In this document: one piece after another, positions 33,094 through 42,266 of the stretch
How the letters are laid out: the number at the start of each line of letters is the position of its first letter
Numbering within the stretch: the first letter of the stretch is position 1
Assembly: GCA_022796795.1 (NCBI GenBank)
Contig: JAAWJI010000028.1
Span: 1 to 50,107, forward strand
Length of the DNA: 50,107 nucleotides
Reading direction: 5' to 3'
Source: Lachnospiraceae bacterium
Lineage (GTDB): Bacteria > Bacillota > Clostridia > Lachnospirales > Lachnospiraceae
Notes under the pieces: model-generated
Databases searched by the model: none
What the model was told of the DNA's origin: nothing
What the model saw: the letters and a program-made list of their open reading frames with translations, nothing else
Made by a program: the position numbers and the translations under genes

Positions 33094-34569
33094 ATGAAAA
33101 CTGCCGGGGAATTACTGCAGGATTTGTCTTACCAGGTGCTAAAGGGAAATGAGAATACAAAGGTGACGGAGCTGGTCTACAATACCGGGAAGGTGACGGA
33201 GCAGTGTCTTTTTGTCTGTATTCGGGGCGCTTCCTTTGACAGTCATGAGGCTGCAGGGGAAGCGGCAAAAAAGGGGGCGGCAGTGCTGGTTGTGGAGCGT
33301 CCGGTGGAGGCGCCGGAGGGCGTCACCGTGCTGCTGGTGGAGAATACCCGCTATGCGCTGGCTCTGATTTCGGCAGCCTACTTTGATTATCCTGCCAGAA
33401 GACTTCAGGTGGTTGGAGTGACCGGGACCAAGGGAAAGACCACCACCACCTACATGATCCGTTCCATTCTGGAGCGGGCAGGTATTTCCACAGGTTTGAT
33501 GGGAACCATTGAGACCATTATCGGGGATACCCATATACATGGGGAGAACACGACCCCGGAATCCTATACCATCCAGGAATCCTTTGCCCGCATGACGGAC
33601 GCAGGCTGTCAGGCTGTGGTCATGGAGGTGTCCTCCCAGGGGCTTATGCTGCACCGGACCGCTGGGATTCCCTTTGAGATCGGAATCTTCACCAACATTG
33701 CCCCAGATCATATCGGTCCAAACGAGCATGGCAGCTTTGAGGAGTACATGGCTTGCAAGAGCCTGCTTTTCCGGCAGTGCCGCCTGGGGCTGGTCAATGC
33801 GGATGATCCTTGCTGGGAACAGGTGCTGGAGGGACATACCTGCGTCATGGAAACCTATGGTTTTTCGGCCGGGGCGGATCTCCGGGCAGAGGGCATGGAG
33901 CTGGTTAGCGGCATGGGCCGGCTGGGCGTGCGGTATCATATGGCAGGGCTTCTGGACCTGGATGTGGAGATGGACCTTCCCGGCAGGTTCAGCGTCTATA
34001 ATTCTCTGGTGGCGGCCGGAGTCTGCCGCCATTTCGGGATTCCGGGGGAACTTATGGCAGGGGCCCTGAGGGAGGTTCACACCAAGGGAAGGATCGAGAG
34101 GATTCCGGTATCGGAGAAATTTACCCTGCTTCTTGACTACGCCCACAATGCCATGAGTCTGGAAAGCCTTCTGACAACGCTTCGGGAGTATCATCCAGCC
34201 AGGCTGGTGTGCCTGTTTGGCTGCGGGGGAAATCGTTCCCGGCAGCGGCGGTATGAGATGGGGGAGGTCTCCGGGCGGCTTGCAGACCTGACGGTGATCA
34301 CCTCCGACAATCCCAGGTTTGAGGAGCCTTTGGATATTATTCGGGATATTGAAACGGGAATTCAAAAGACAGACGGCATTTATATAGAAATTCCGGACCG
34401 CAGGGAGGCGATCCGCTATGTGATCACAGAGGGACAGCCCGGGGATGTAATTGTGCTGGCTGGTAAAGGTCACGAGGATTATCAGGAGATAAAAGGGGTA
34501 AAATACCCTATGGACGAACGGGTGCTGATCCGGGAGATTCTAAAGGAGCTGGGGAAAGACAGTCCCTGA
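33094..34569 (+). CDS. MurE-family Mur ligase (UDP-MurNAc-tripeptide synthetase type)
   Basis: 491-residue ligase of peptidoglycan precursor synthesis. It has an N-terminal UDP-binding domain, P-loop GVTGTKGKTTTTYM in the central ATPase domain, and a C-terminal domain with the TSDNPR motif that marks meso-diaminopimelate-adding MurE enzymes. The usual EVSSH motif reads EVSSQGL, and the following loop is DHIGPNEHGSFEEYMACK. This variant form occurs in Lachnospiraceae beside a canonical murE, so it may be a paralogue with a modified acceptor. Start at 33094 with AAAGG upstream; it has its own promoter. Later genes in the cluster concern translation and replication. Confidence 0.85.
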   Translation: MKTAGELLQDLSYQVLKGNENTKVTELVYNTGKVTEQCLFVCIRGASFDSHEAAGEAAKKGAAVLVVERPVEAPEGVTVLLVENTRYALALISAAYFDYPARRLQVVGVTGTKGKTTTTYMIRSILERAGISTGLMGTIETIIGDTHIHGENTTPESYTIQESFARMTDAGCQAVVMEVSSQGLMLHRTAGIPFEIGIFTNIAPDHIGPNEHGSFEEYMACKSLLFRQCRLGLVNADDPCWEQVLEGHTCVMETYGFSAGADLRAEGMELVSGMGRLGVRYHMAGLLDLDVEMDLPGRFSVYNSLVAAGVCRHFGIPGELMAGALREVHTKGRIERIPVSEKFTLLLDYAHNAMSLESLLTTLREYHPARLVCLFGCGGNRSRQRRYEMGEVSGRLADLTVITSDNPRFEEPLDIIRDIETGIQKTDGIYIEIPDRREAIRYVITEGQPGDVIVLAGKGHEDYQEIKGVKYPMDERVLIREILKELGKDSP

Positions 34570-34644
34570 GAGAAAAGGCGCTGATTTTGAGAGAAATCTT
34601 GCAGCTGTATGGAAGACGCGGCGTTTGCCAGGAAAGAGGAAAGC

Positions 34645-36876
34645 ATGGAACAGTATGCCCGGGTGATTGTGGATATCTCCCTGGAAAAATTGGATAAAAC
34701 CTTTACCTACCGGGTTCCGGAGCAGCTTCTGGGGCATCTGGAGCCCGGGATGCAGGTGGAGATTCCCTTCGGAAAGGGCAACCGGCTCCTGACAGGCTAT
34801 GTGCTGGAGCTGACAGAAGAGGCGGCTTTTGACCGGGACAAAATCAAGCAGCTTCGGGGACTCTCCCAAAAGGGAGTGCAGATTGAGAGCCAGCTGATCC
34901 GGCTGGCTGCCTGGCTGCGCCGCACCTATGGCTGTACCATGAATCAGGCCTTAAAGACCGTGCTGCCAGTAAAGCGGCAGGTAGAGGAAAAACGCAGGCG
35001 TCAGGTGCGCCTGCTGCTCTCCCTGGAAGAGGCAAAAAAACAGCTGAAAGAGCTGGAACGAAAATCACAGTCGGCCCGCTTCCGGGTGCTGGCGGCTCTC
35101 CTGGATGAGCCCTGCAGGGACTATGGGGAGCTGACAAGGGTTTGCCAGGTTCCGGCTCAGGTGATCCAAAAGATGGAGGAGATGGGGATTCTTAAGGTGG
35201 AACAGGAGACCGTGGTGCGAAGAACCATCCCTCAGGAGCTGCCAAAGTTCCTGCAGATTCCGCTGAATGAGCAGCAGAGGCGGATCACGGAAGAGATTGT
35301 GGCAGGCTTTGAGGCAGGGGATTCCCGTCCCTGTCTGATTCACGGGGTCACAGGCAGCGGAAAGACGGAAATCTATCTGGAGCTCATAGCCCATATCCTG
35401 GGACAGGGCCGGGAGGCCATTCTTTTGATTCCGGAGATTGCCCTCACCTATCAGACGGTCCGGCGCTTCTGCCAGAGGTTTGGGGATCAGGTGGCGGTGC
35501 TTCACTCCAAGCTTTCCCAGGGAGAGCGGCACGATCAGTTTGAGATGGCCCGCAAAGGGAGAATTAAGGTCATGCTGGGCCCCCGGTCGGCCCTGTTTGC
35601 GCCCTTTTCCCATCTGGGCCTGATTATCATTGACGAGGAACACGAGAACAGCTATAAGAGTGAGAATACCCCCCGGTATCACGCCCGGGAGACAGCTGTT
35701 TATCGGGCCGGGCTTACGGGAGCCCATGTGGTTCTGGGCTCTGCCACCCCCTCCCTGGAATCCTATTACCGGGCCAGCCGTGGGGAATACCGGCTGTTTT
35801 CCATGAAGGAGCGGGTAAAGCGCCGTCCCCTTCCCCAGGTGACGGTGGCGGATATGCGGGAGGAGCTGCGCATGGGCAACCGGTCCATGTTCAGCCAGGC
35901 TCTGCGAAAGGGCATGGAAGGATGCCTAATCCGTGGGGAACAGATGATGCTGTTTTTAAACCGCAGAGGGTTTGCGGGCTTTGTCTCTTGCCGGACCTGC
36001 GGTCATGTGATAAAATGTCCTCATTGTGATGTTTCTCTGACCCTGCACCGGGACGGGAGAATGATCTGTCACTACTGCGGACATGAGGAACCCCAGGTAA
36101 AGCGATGTCCTGCCTGCGGTTCCGGGTATGTGGGGGCCTTTCGGGCCGGGACCCAACAGATGGAGGAGGCGGTGAGCCGGGAATTTCCCGGGATCCGGAT
36201 CCTGCGTATGGATGCGGACACCACCCGCACCCGGGACAGCTATGAGCGGATTCTGAAAAGCTTTTCCCAGGGAGAAGCAGACGTACTATTGGGAACCCAG
36301 ATGATTGTGAAGGGCCATGATTTCCCAAATGTGACCTTAGTGGGGGCTCTGGCAGCGGATCTGTCCCTCCACGCCTCGGACTACCGGGCGGCGGAGCGGA
36401 CCTTTCAGCTCCTGACCCAGGCCGCAGGCCGGGCGGGCCGGGGAGAAAAACCCGGCCAGGTAGTGATCCAGACCTACAGTCCGGAGCATTACAGCGTGGC
36501 GGCCGCTGCCAGGCAGGATTACCAGGGCTTTTACCAGCAGGAGCTTCTGTACCGGAAGCTTATGGGATATCCTCCGGCCTGGGAGCTTCTGGCGGTTTAC
36601 ATGAGCGGACCAGTGGAGAATGCCCTGTCTGTGGGAGCAGCGGCCCTGCGGGCAGCGGCGGATGCGCTGAACCAGGATGGACAGCTTCAGATTATCGGCC
36701 CTGCGGACGGCATGATTGCCAAGGTGCAGGATCAGTACCGGAAGGTACTTTATATAAAAGGAGAACAGGAGAAGCGGCTCCTGGCCTGCCGGGAGAGACT
36801 GGAGGAGGCAGCACAGGCAGAATGCTTTGCTTCTCTTCATATACAATTTGACAAAAATCCCATGAATGGGTTTTAG
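34645..36876 (+). CDS. priA: Primosomal protein N' (replication restart helicase)
   Basis: 743-residue superfamily-2 helicase that reloads the replisome at stalled forks. The N-terminal DNA-binding part (about 1-200) is followed by Walker A GVTGSGKTEIYL, the IIDEEHENSYKSE (DEEH) motif and GSATPSLES. Paired zinc-binding cysteines lie in CRTCGHVIKCPHCDVSL and CHYCGHEEPQVKRCPACGSGYV, and helicase motifs V/VI include GTQMIVKGHDFPNVTLVG and QAAGRAGRG. Start at 34645 with GAGGAAAG upstream. It heads a packed housekeeping series continuing to thiN; the deformylase gene starts 10 nt after its stop. Confidence 0.96.
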   Translation: MEQYARVIVDISLEKLDKTFTYRVPEQLLGHLEPGMQVEIPFGKGNRLLTGYVLELTEEAAFDRDKIKQLRGLSQKGVQIESQLIRLAAWLRRTYGCTMNQALKTVLPVKRQVEEKRRRQVRLLLSLEEAKKQLKELERKSQSARFRVLAALLDEPCRDYGELTRVCQVPAQVIQKMEEMGILKVEQETVVRRTIPQELPKFLQIPLNEQQRRITEEIVAGFEAGDSRPCLIHGVTGSGKTEIYLELIAHILGQGREAILLIPEIALTYQTVRRFCQRFGDQVAVLHSKLSQGERHDQFEMARKGRIKVMLGPRSALFAPFSHLGLIIIDEEHENSYKSENTPRYHARETAVYRAGLTGAHVVLGSATPSLESYYRASRGEYRLFSMKERVKRRPLPQVTVADMREELRMGNRSMFSQALRKGMEGCLIRGEQMMLFLNRRGFAGFVSCRTCGHVIKCPHCDVSLTLHRDGRMICHYCGHEEPQVKRCPACGSGYVGAFRAGTQQMEEAVSREFPGIRILRMDADTTRTRDSYERILKSFSQGEADVLLGTQMIVKGHDFPNVTLVGALAADLSLHASDYRAAERTFQLLTQAAGRAGRGEKPGQVVIQTYSPEHYSVAAAARQDYQGFYQQELLYRKLMGYPPAWELLAVYMSGPVENALSVGAAALRAAADALNQDGQLQIIGPADGMIAKVQDQYRKVLYIKGEQEKRLLACRERLEEAAQAECFASLHIQFDKNPMNGF

Positions 36877-36886
36877 GAGGAAAGAA

Positions 36887-37366
36887 ATGGCAATTCGGAA
36901 GGTAAGAGAGCTGGGGGATCCGGTACTGAACAAAAAATCCCGGGTGGTAGAGGAGATGACCCCCCGGATCCGGGAGCTCATCGACGACATGTTTGACACC
37001 ATGTATGAGGCGGACGGGGTAGGCCTGGCCGCGCCCCAGGTAGGGGTTTTAAAGCGCATTGTAGCCATTGACGTGGGAGACGGGCCTTTGCTCATGATTA
37101 ACCCGGAGATCCTGGAGAGCCGGGATACCCAGACTGGCAGCGAGGGATGCTTAAGCGTGCCGGGAAAGGCGGGAGTAGTTACGCGTCCAAATTTTGTGCG
37201 GGCCAAATATTGCGATGAAAATATGGAATGGGTTGAGATCGAGGGAACGGAGCTGTTGGCCCGGGCCATCTGCCATGAGGTAGATCATCTCAACGGCATC
37301 ATGTATGTGGAGAAGGTAGAGGGAGAGCTTTACGACGTGGTGGATGAGGAAGAGGAGGATGTATGA
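36887..37366 (+). CDS. def: Peptide deformylase
   Basis: 159-residue metallo-enzyme that removes the formyl group from nascent proteins. All three motifs are intact: GVGLAAPQ (44-51), EGCLS with metal ligand C88, and H130-E131-x-x-H134 in CHEVDHLNG. AGGAGG lies 6 nt before the ATG at 36887, favouring it over the in-frame upstream ATG at 36866 inside priA. The C-terminus is a short acidic tail. Its stop overlaps the fmt start by 4 nt, coupling formyl removal with formyl addition as in most bacteria. Confidence 0.96.
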   Translation: MAIRKVRELGDPVLNKKSRVVEEMTPRIRELIDDMFDTMYEADGVGLAAPQVGVLKRIVAIDVGDGPLLMINPEILESRDTQTGSEGCLSVPGKAGVVTRPNFVRAKYCDENMEWVEIEGTELLARAICHEVDHLNGIMYVEKVEGELYDVVDEEEEDV

Positions 37367-38361
37367 AGCTGATTTTTATGGGAACGCCGGATTTTGCCGT
37401 GGGAACCCTGGAGGCTCTCATCGGGGCGGGCCACAGGATTACCCTGGTGGTTTCCCAGCCGGATAAGCCAAAGGGACGGGGCCATGAGCTGGCTCCCACG
37501 CCTGTAAAGGCAGCGGCTTTGAGGCACAACCTGCCGGTTTATCAGCCGGCGCGGCTCCGGGGGGAAGAGGCGGAGGAGATGATTCGCAAGACTGAGGCGG
37601 ACGCTATCATTGTGGCGGCCTTTGGTCAGATCATTCCCAAGAGCATTTTGGACATGAAGCGGTACGGCTGCATCAATGTACACGGCTCCCTGCTGCCCAA
37701 GTACCGGGGAGCGGCTCCCATTCAGTGGGCAGTCATAGACGGGGAGAAGGAGAGCGGCGTCACCATCATGCAGATGGATGAGGGACTGGATACAGGAGAC
37801 ATGCTGCTGAAAAAGGTGGTGCCCCTGGAGGAAACGGAGACCGGAGGCAGCCTGTTCGACAAGCTGAGCGAAGCAGGAGCCCAGGCCTGTGTGGAGGCTC
37901 TGGAAAAGCTGGAGCAGGGGCTTTTGACGCCCGAAAAGCAGGGGGAGAGTCCCACAGACTATGCCAGGATGCTCACAAGGGAAGCAGGACGCATTGATTT
38001 TACCAAAACCGCAGAGGAAATCGAAAGACTGGTGAGAGGATTAAATCCCTGGCCCAGCGCCTATACCAGCCTTCACGGGAAGACCCTGAAAATCTGGCAG
38101 GCCCAGGTGGTGAAGATTTTGGGGGGAACAGCCGGGAAGGAAGGAGACGTTTCCGGAATGGGAGCAAATTCCGCAAAAGGCCCAGGGAAGCCGGGACAGA
38201 TTGTGGGAGTCACCAGGACGGCCATCCACATAGCCTGCGGCCAGGATATTCTGGCTGTCACAGAGCTTCAGCTGGAGGGAAAGAAGCGGATGGATACGGC
38301 GGCCTTCCTGCGGGGATACTCTGTGGAAGCAGGGATTATTTTGGGGGGAGAGACAGCCTGA
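37363..38361 (+). CDS. fmt: Methionyl-tRNA formyltransferase
   Basis: 332-residue enzyme transferring a formyl group from 10-formyl-tetrahydrofolate to initiator Met-tRNA. The catalytic domain (1-about 190) shows MGTPDFAV at the start, the folate-site HGSLLPKYRGAAPIQWA with the conserved Asn-His-Asp-type active-site region, and DTGDML. The C-terminal OB-like tRNA-binding domain (about 205-320) has LNPWPSAYTSLHGK. It starts in the ATGA overlap with def. The C-terminal domain contains a short glycine/alanine-rich insertion (near residues 250-270). Confidence 0.96.
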   Translation: MKLIFMGTPDFAVGTLEALIGAGHRITLVVSQPDKPKGRGHELAPTPVKAAALRHNLPVYQPARLRGEEAEEMIRKTEADAIIVAAFGQIIPKSILDMKRYGCINVHGSLLPKYRGAAPIQWAVIDGEKESGVTIMQMDEGLDTGDMLLKKVVPLEETETGGSLFDKLSEAGAQACVEALEKLEQGLLTPEKQGESPTDYARMLTREAGRIDFTKTAEEIERLVRGLNPWPSAYTSLHGKTLKIWQAQVVKILGGTAGKEGDVSGMGANSAKGPGKPGQIVGVTRTAIHIACGQDILAVTELQLEGKKRMDTAAFLRGYSVEAGIILGGETA

Positions 38362-38374
38362 GAGGAGGAATTTC

Positions 38375-39067
38375 ATGTACTATTTTGATCCTACTTATAT
38401 CTTAGTTATTATCGGCGCTTTGATTTCTATGTTGGCGTCAGGCAGGGTGAACAGCACTTATGCCAAATACAACAAGGTGCGAAGCATGTCTGGTATGACG
38501 GGAGCAGACGCGGCTGCCAGGATTCTTCAACAGGCAGGCTTGTATGGCATCCGTATTGAGCATATTTCCGGAAATCTGACGGATCACTACGATCCCCGGG
38601 ACAAGGTGCTGCGCCTGTCAGACACGGTATACGGTTCCCCTTCCATTGCGGCTATCGGGGTGGCGGCTCATGAGTGTGGCCATGCCATCCAGGATCAGGA
38701 GGAATATTTTCCCCTGAAATTCCGCAATACCCTGGTGCCTGTGGCAAATATTGGCACAAAGGCAGCCATTCCCATTATCCTTTTGGGCATGGTGCTGTCC
38801 GCGTCTCAGACATTGATCAACATTGGCGTCATGCTGTTTTCCCTGGGCGTTCTGTTTCAGCTGGTGACCCTTCCTGTGGAGTTTAACGCTTCCAATCGAG
38901 CCATCCGGATTCTGGAGGGGACTGGCATGCTGCAGGGACAGGAGGTAAAGGGAGCGAAAAAGGTGCTGGGAGCAGCGGCCATGACCTATGTGGCGGCAGC
39001 CGCGGCTTCTATTCTGTCTCTTCTTCGCCTCATGCTCCTGTTCGGGGGAAGAAGGCGCAATGACTAA
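38375..39067 (+). CDS. YugP-type membrane zinc metallopeptidase
   Basis: 230-residue membrane protein of the Zn_peptidase_2 family. An N-terminal helix (about 6-22) is followed by the zinc motif H99-E100-C-G-H103 in AAHECGHAIQDQEEY and two or three further helices (about 125-170 and 200-225). Substrate unknown in all bacteria, probably a membrane-associated protein. AGGAGG precedes the ATG. It overlaps rsmB by 8 nt. The position between fmt and rsmB is a recurrent clostridial arrangement. Confidence 0.9.
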   Translation: MYYFDPTYILVIIGALISMLASGRVNSTYAKYNKVRSMSGMTGADAAARILQQAGLYGIRIEHISGNLTDHYDPRDKVLRLSDTVYGSPSIAAIGVAAHECGHAIQDQEEYFPLKFRNTLVPVANIGTKAAIPIILLGMVLSASQTLINIGVMLFSLGVLFQLVTLPVEFNASNRAIRILEGTGMLQGQEVKGAKKVLGAAAMTYVAAAAASILSLLRLMLLFGGRRRND

Positions 39068-40463
39068 GACAGATACAAGAGAACTGATTGTAGGCACCCT
39101 GCTGGAGGTGACCTCCGGGAAGGAGTTCTGCCATATTGCGCTTCGTCAGGTGCTGGACAAATATCAGTATATGGAAAAGCAGCAGCGGGCTTTTCTCACC
39201 CGGGTCACGGAAGGGACCCTGGAGCGTATGCTTGAGCTGGACTATATTCTGGACCAGTTTTCGAAAGTTCCGGTGAGAAAGATGAAGCCCTTTATCCGTA
39301 ATCTGCTGCGGATGTCTGTGTATCAGATGAAATACATGGACAGGGTGCCGGACGCGGCGGTCTGCAATGAGGCCGTGAAGCTGGCCCGGAAAAAGGGATT
39401 TGCCAATCTCACCGGATTTGTCAACGGCGTGCTGCGCAGCATTGCCCGGGGCCTGGAGGAGCTGAAATATCCGGAAGACCTGCCGGGGCGGGAGGCGGAG
39501 TATCTCTCTGTGCGGTATTCCATGCCCCAGTGGATCACAGAGAAATGGCTGGAGGAATATGGTCGTTCTGTGACGGAATCCATGCTGGCCTCTTTTCTGG
39601 AGCCTTCGGGCACCACGATCCGGGTGAACACCCAGCGGATTTCCCCGGGGGAGCTTCAGAAGCGGCTGCAGGCACAGGGGATTCAGACAGAGGAGGAGCC
39701 AGGGCTTCCCTATGTCCTGCACATAGAAGGCTATGATTCCCTGGGACGGATTCCGGCCTTTCGGGAGGGATTGTTTTTCGTCCAGGACGTAAGCTCCATG
39801 TTGGCCGTGGAGGCAGCTAAGGCAGAGAAGGACAGCTTTTGTCTGGATGTGTGCGCAGCCCCCGGAGGAAAGGCCATGCAGCTTTCCATGCTACTGGAGG
39901 GAAGCGGCAGTGTGGAGGCCCGGGATTTGACGGACTATAAGGTCCGGTCCATAGAAGAGAATGTGGAACGGCTTCAGGTTGCCAACGTCCGGGGGCGGGT
40001 ATACGATGCCCGGATCCTGGATACAGCTATGATAGAAAAGGCGGATGTGGTGCTGGCGGATCTGCCCTGCTCGGGCCTGGGAGTCCTGGGCAGGAAGCCG
40101 GATATTAAATACCGCACCTCACTGGAAAGCCTTGCCTCTCTGGCAGAGCTGCAGCGGCAGATTCTGGACACGGTGTGGCAGTATGTAAAGCCCGGGGGAA
40201 CCCTGATTTACAGTACCTGTACTGTAAACCCACAGGAAAATGAGGAGAATGTGAGCTGGTTTCTGCAGAAATACCCCTTTCAGCTGGAGGCTCTTCCTCC
40301 GGTATTTGCCGGGTTTGCGGATGAGGAAGCGTGCAGGAGAGGCATGTGCCAGCTGCTGCCAGGGGACCGGAGAACAGACGGATTTTTTATTGCCAGGCTT
40401 AGACGGAGCCTGACGGATTCCGGAAAAACGGCCAGGGGAGGCGCTGATTTCCGGAAAGGATGA
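39060..40463 (+). CDS. rsmB: 16S rRNA (cytosine-967 C5)-methyltransferase
   Basis: 467-residue RsmB/Sun enzyme. The N-terminal NusB-like RNA-binding domain (about 5-135, with RKMKPFIRNLLRMSVYQMKYM) is followed by the Rossmann methyltransferase domain. That domain has SAM motif DVCAAPGGKAMQ, the catalytic cysteine of LADLPCSGLGVLGRKPDIK and the second cysteine in YSTCTVNPQENE. It methylates C967-equivalent of 16S rRNA before 30S assembly. The ATG overlaps the end of the YugP gene by 8 nt. It is followed after 15 nt by rlmN, another rRNA methyltransferase. Confidence 0.95.
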   Translation: MTKTDTRELIVGTLLEVTSGKEFCHIALRQVLDKYQYMEKQQRAFLTRVTEGTLERMLELDYILDQFSKVPVRKMKPFIRNLLRMSVYQMKYMDRVPDAAVCNEAVKLARKKGFANLTGFVNGVLRSIARGLEELKYPEDLPGREAEYLSVRYSMPQWITEKWLEEYGRSVTESMLASFLEPSGTTIRVNTQRISPGELQKRLQAQGIQTEEEPGLPYVLHIEGYDSLGRIPAFREGLFFVQDVSSMLAVEAAKAEKDSFCLDVCAAPGGKAMQLSMLLEGSGSVEARDLTDYKVRSIEENVERLQVANVRGRVYDARILDTAMIEKADVVLADLPCSGLGVLGRKPDIKYRTSLESLASLAELQRQILDTVWQYVKPGGTLIYSTCTVNPQENEENVSWFLQKYPFQLEALPPVFAGFADEEACRRGMCQLLPGDRRTDGFFIARLRRSLTDSGKTARGGADFRKG

Positions 40464-40478
40464 AGCAGGGACTGAGAA

Positions 40479-41528
40479 ATGACGGAGAAAACAGATATCA
40501 AATCCCTGACCAGGGAGGAGCTCCTGGAGGCAATCCTGGCCCTTGGGGAAAAGCCCTTTCGGGCAGGGCAGATTTACAGCTGGATTCACGAGAAGCTGGC
40601 GGGAAGTTTTGAGGAAATGACCAATCTGCCCAGGAAACTTCGGGAAACCCTGGAGCGGGAATATGAATATATTACCCTGGAGCCTGTAGAGATTCAGACC
40701 TCAAAGCTTGACGGAACCCAGAAATACCTGTTTCGGCTGCCGGACGGGCTGGTTATCGAGAGTGTGCGCATGCAGTATAAGTATGGAAGCTCTGTGTGCA
40801 TCTCCTCTCAGGCGGGCTGCCGTATGGGTTGTCGGTTTTGCGCTTCCACCATCGGAGGTCTGGAGCGGTCTTTGCGGGCCAGCGAAATGCTGGAACAGAT
40901 TTACCGGATCCAACAGCTCTCCGGACAGCGGGTGAGTCATGTGGTGGTCATGGGAACCGGGGAGCCCCTGGATAATTATGACAACCTGCTGCGGTTTTTG
41001 AGACTCTTAACTGGAGAAGGCGGGCTTCATTTAAGCCAGCGGAACATTACCGTGTCTACCTGCGGCATTGTGCCGGGAATCCTGCGACTTGCCCGGGAGC
41101 ATCTGCAGATTACCCTGGCCCTTTCCCTGCACGCGGCCACCCAGGAGAAGCGCTGTTCCCTTATGCCTATTGCGGGGAAATATGAGCTGCCCCAGGTGTT
41201 GGATGCCTGTCGGGTTTACTTTGAGGAAACCGGACGGCGGGTCACTTTTGAATACAGCCTGGTAGGCGGCGTCAACGACACGAAAGAGGACGCCAGACAG
41301 CTGGCAAGGCTGGCAGAACCGTTGTACGCCCATGTGAATTTGATCCCGGTAAATCCGGTAACTGAAAGAAAATTCACCCAGCCTGTAAAAAAAGATGTAG
41401 ATAATTTCAAAAATTATCTTGAAAATTGCGGAATAAATGTTACCATAAGAAGGGAAATGGGGCGCGATATTGACGGCGCCTGCGGACAACTTCGAAAGAG
41501 CTATATGGAGGGGAGGAGCCAATGCTGA
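40479..41528 (+). CDS. rlmN: Dual-specificity rRNA/tRNA adenine-C2 methyltransferase
   Basis: 349-residue radical-SAM enzyme that methylates A2503 of 23S rRNA and A37 of some tRNAs. The cluster cysteines are C114, C118 and C121 in SQAGCRMGCRFCAST. The SAM-binding GTGEPLDNYDN motif follows, and the methyl-carrying cysteine is probably C335 in DGACGQLRKSY. The N-terminal helical domain includes FRAGQIYSWIHEK. Its stop overlaps the phosphatase start by 7 nt, linking it to the prpC-prkC pair. Confidence 0.95.
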   Translation: MTEKTDIKSLTREELLEAILALGEKPFRAGQIYSWIHEKLAGSFEEMTNLPRKLRETLEREYEYITLEPVEIQTSKLDGTQKYLFRLPDGLVIESVRMQYKYGSSVCISSQAGCRMGCRFCASTIGGLERSLRASEMLEQIYRIQQLSGQRVSHVVVMGTGEPLDNYDNLLRFLRLLTGEGGLHLSQRNITVSTCGIVPGILRLAREHLQITLALSLHAATQEKRCSLMPIAGKYELPQVLDACRVYFEETGRRVTFEYSLVGGVNDTKEDARQLARLAEPLYAHVNLIPVNPVTERKFTQPVKKDVDNFKNYLENCGINVTIRREMGRDIDGACGQLRKSYMEGRSQC

Positions 41529-42253
41529 CATCATATGGATTAAAGGATGTGGGCCGGGTGCGGAGCATCAATCAGGACTACTTCTTTATTTCAGAAAAGC
41601 CTGTGGGAAATTTGCCGAATCTGTTTCTGGTGGCAGATGGTATGGGGGGCCACAAGGCAGGAGATCTGGCTTCGGAATACACGGTGTCCATGATACAGGA
41701 GGCCGTATCAAAGAGTATGCAGACGAATCCGTTTCAGATTCTGAAAGGGGCGATTCAGTATGCCAATCAAAGGCTGCTGGAGAAGGCGCGGGAATCTCTG
41801 GATTACACGGGAATGGGAACCACCCTGGTCATTGCCACCATTGATGAGGAGCGCCATCTGGCCTATGTGGTGAACGTAGGGGACAGCCGTCTGTATAAGG
41901 TAGGAGATTCCATGGAGCAGATTACCGTGGATCATTCTCTGGTGGAGGAAATGGTTCATCTGGGAGAAATTTCCAGAGAAGCAGCCAGAAATCATCCCGA
42001 CAAGCATATTATTACCCGGGCCGTGGGGGTATCGGAACGGGTAGAGCCAGACTATTTTGACACGACGCTGGAAAAAGGGGAGAGCCTTCTGATCTGCTCC
42101 GACGGACTGACCAATATGCTGGAGGATTCCAGGATCCTTCAGATTATGAGCAGAGGAAAGTCTCCGAAAGAGAAGGTGCAGGAGCTTGTGCTGGCGGCAA
42201 ACCGAAGCGGCGGAAGAGATAATATTGCAGTCGTGGTAATCGAACAGGAATAG
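41522..42253 (+). CDS. prpC: Stp1/PrpC-type PP2C Ser/Thr phosphatase
   Basis: 243-residue metal-dependent phosphatase of the PPM family. Conserved elements in order: SINQDYFF, LVADGMGGHKAGDLAS (metal-binding DGMGG), GTTLVIATI, NVGDSRLYKV, LLICSDGLTNML and GRDNIAVVVIE. It reverses phosphorylation by the kinase encoded 13 nt downstream, including that of the kinase itself. The ATG lies in the rlmN end (7-nt overlap) with GGAGG upstream. Confidence 0.95.
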   Translation: MLTSYGLKDVGRVRSINQDYFFISEKPVGNLPNLFLVADGMGGHKAGDLASEYTVSMIQEAVSKSMQTNPFQILKGAIQYANQRLLEKARESLDYTGMGTTLVIATIDEERHLAYVVNVGDSRLYKVGDSMEQITVDHSLVEEMVHLGEISREAARNHPDKHIITRAVGVSERVEPDYFDTTLEKGESLLICSDGLTNMLEDSRILQIMSRGKSPKEKVQELVLAANRSGGRDNIAVVVIEQE

Positions 42254-42266
42254 ACGAGGTGGAAAT

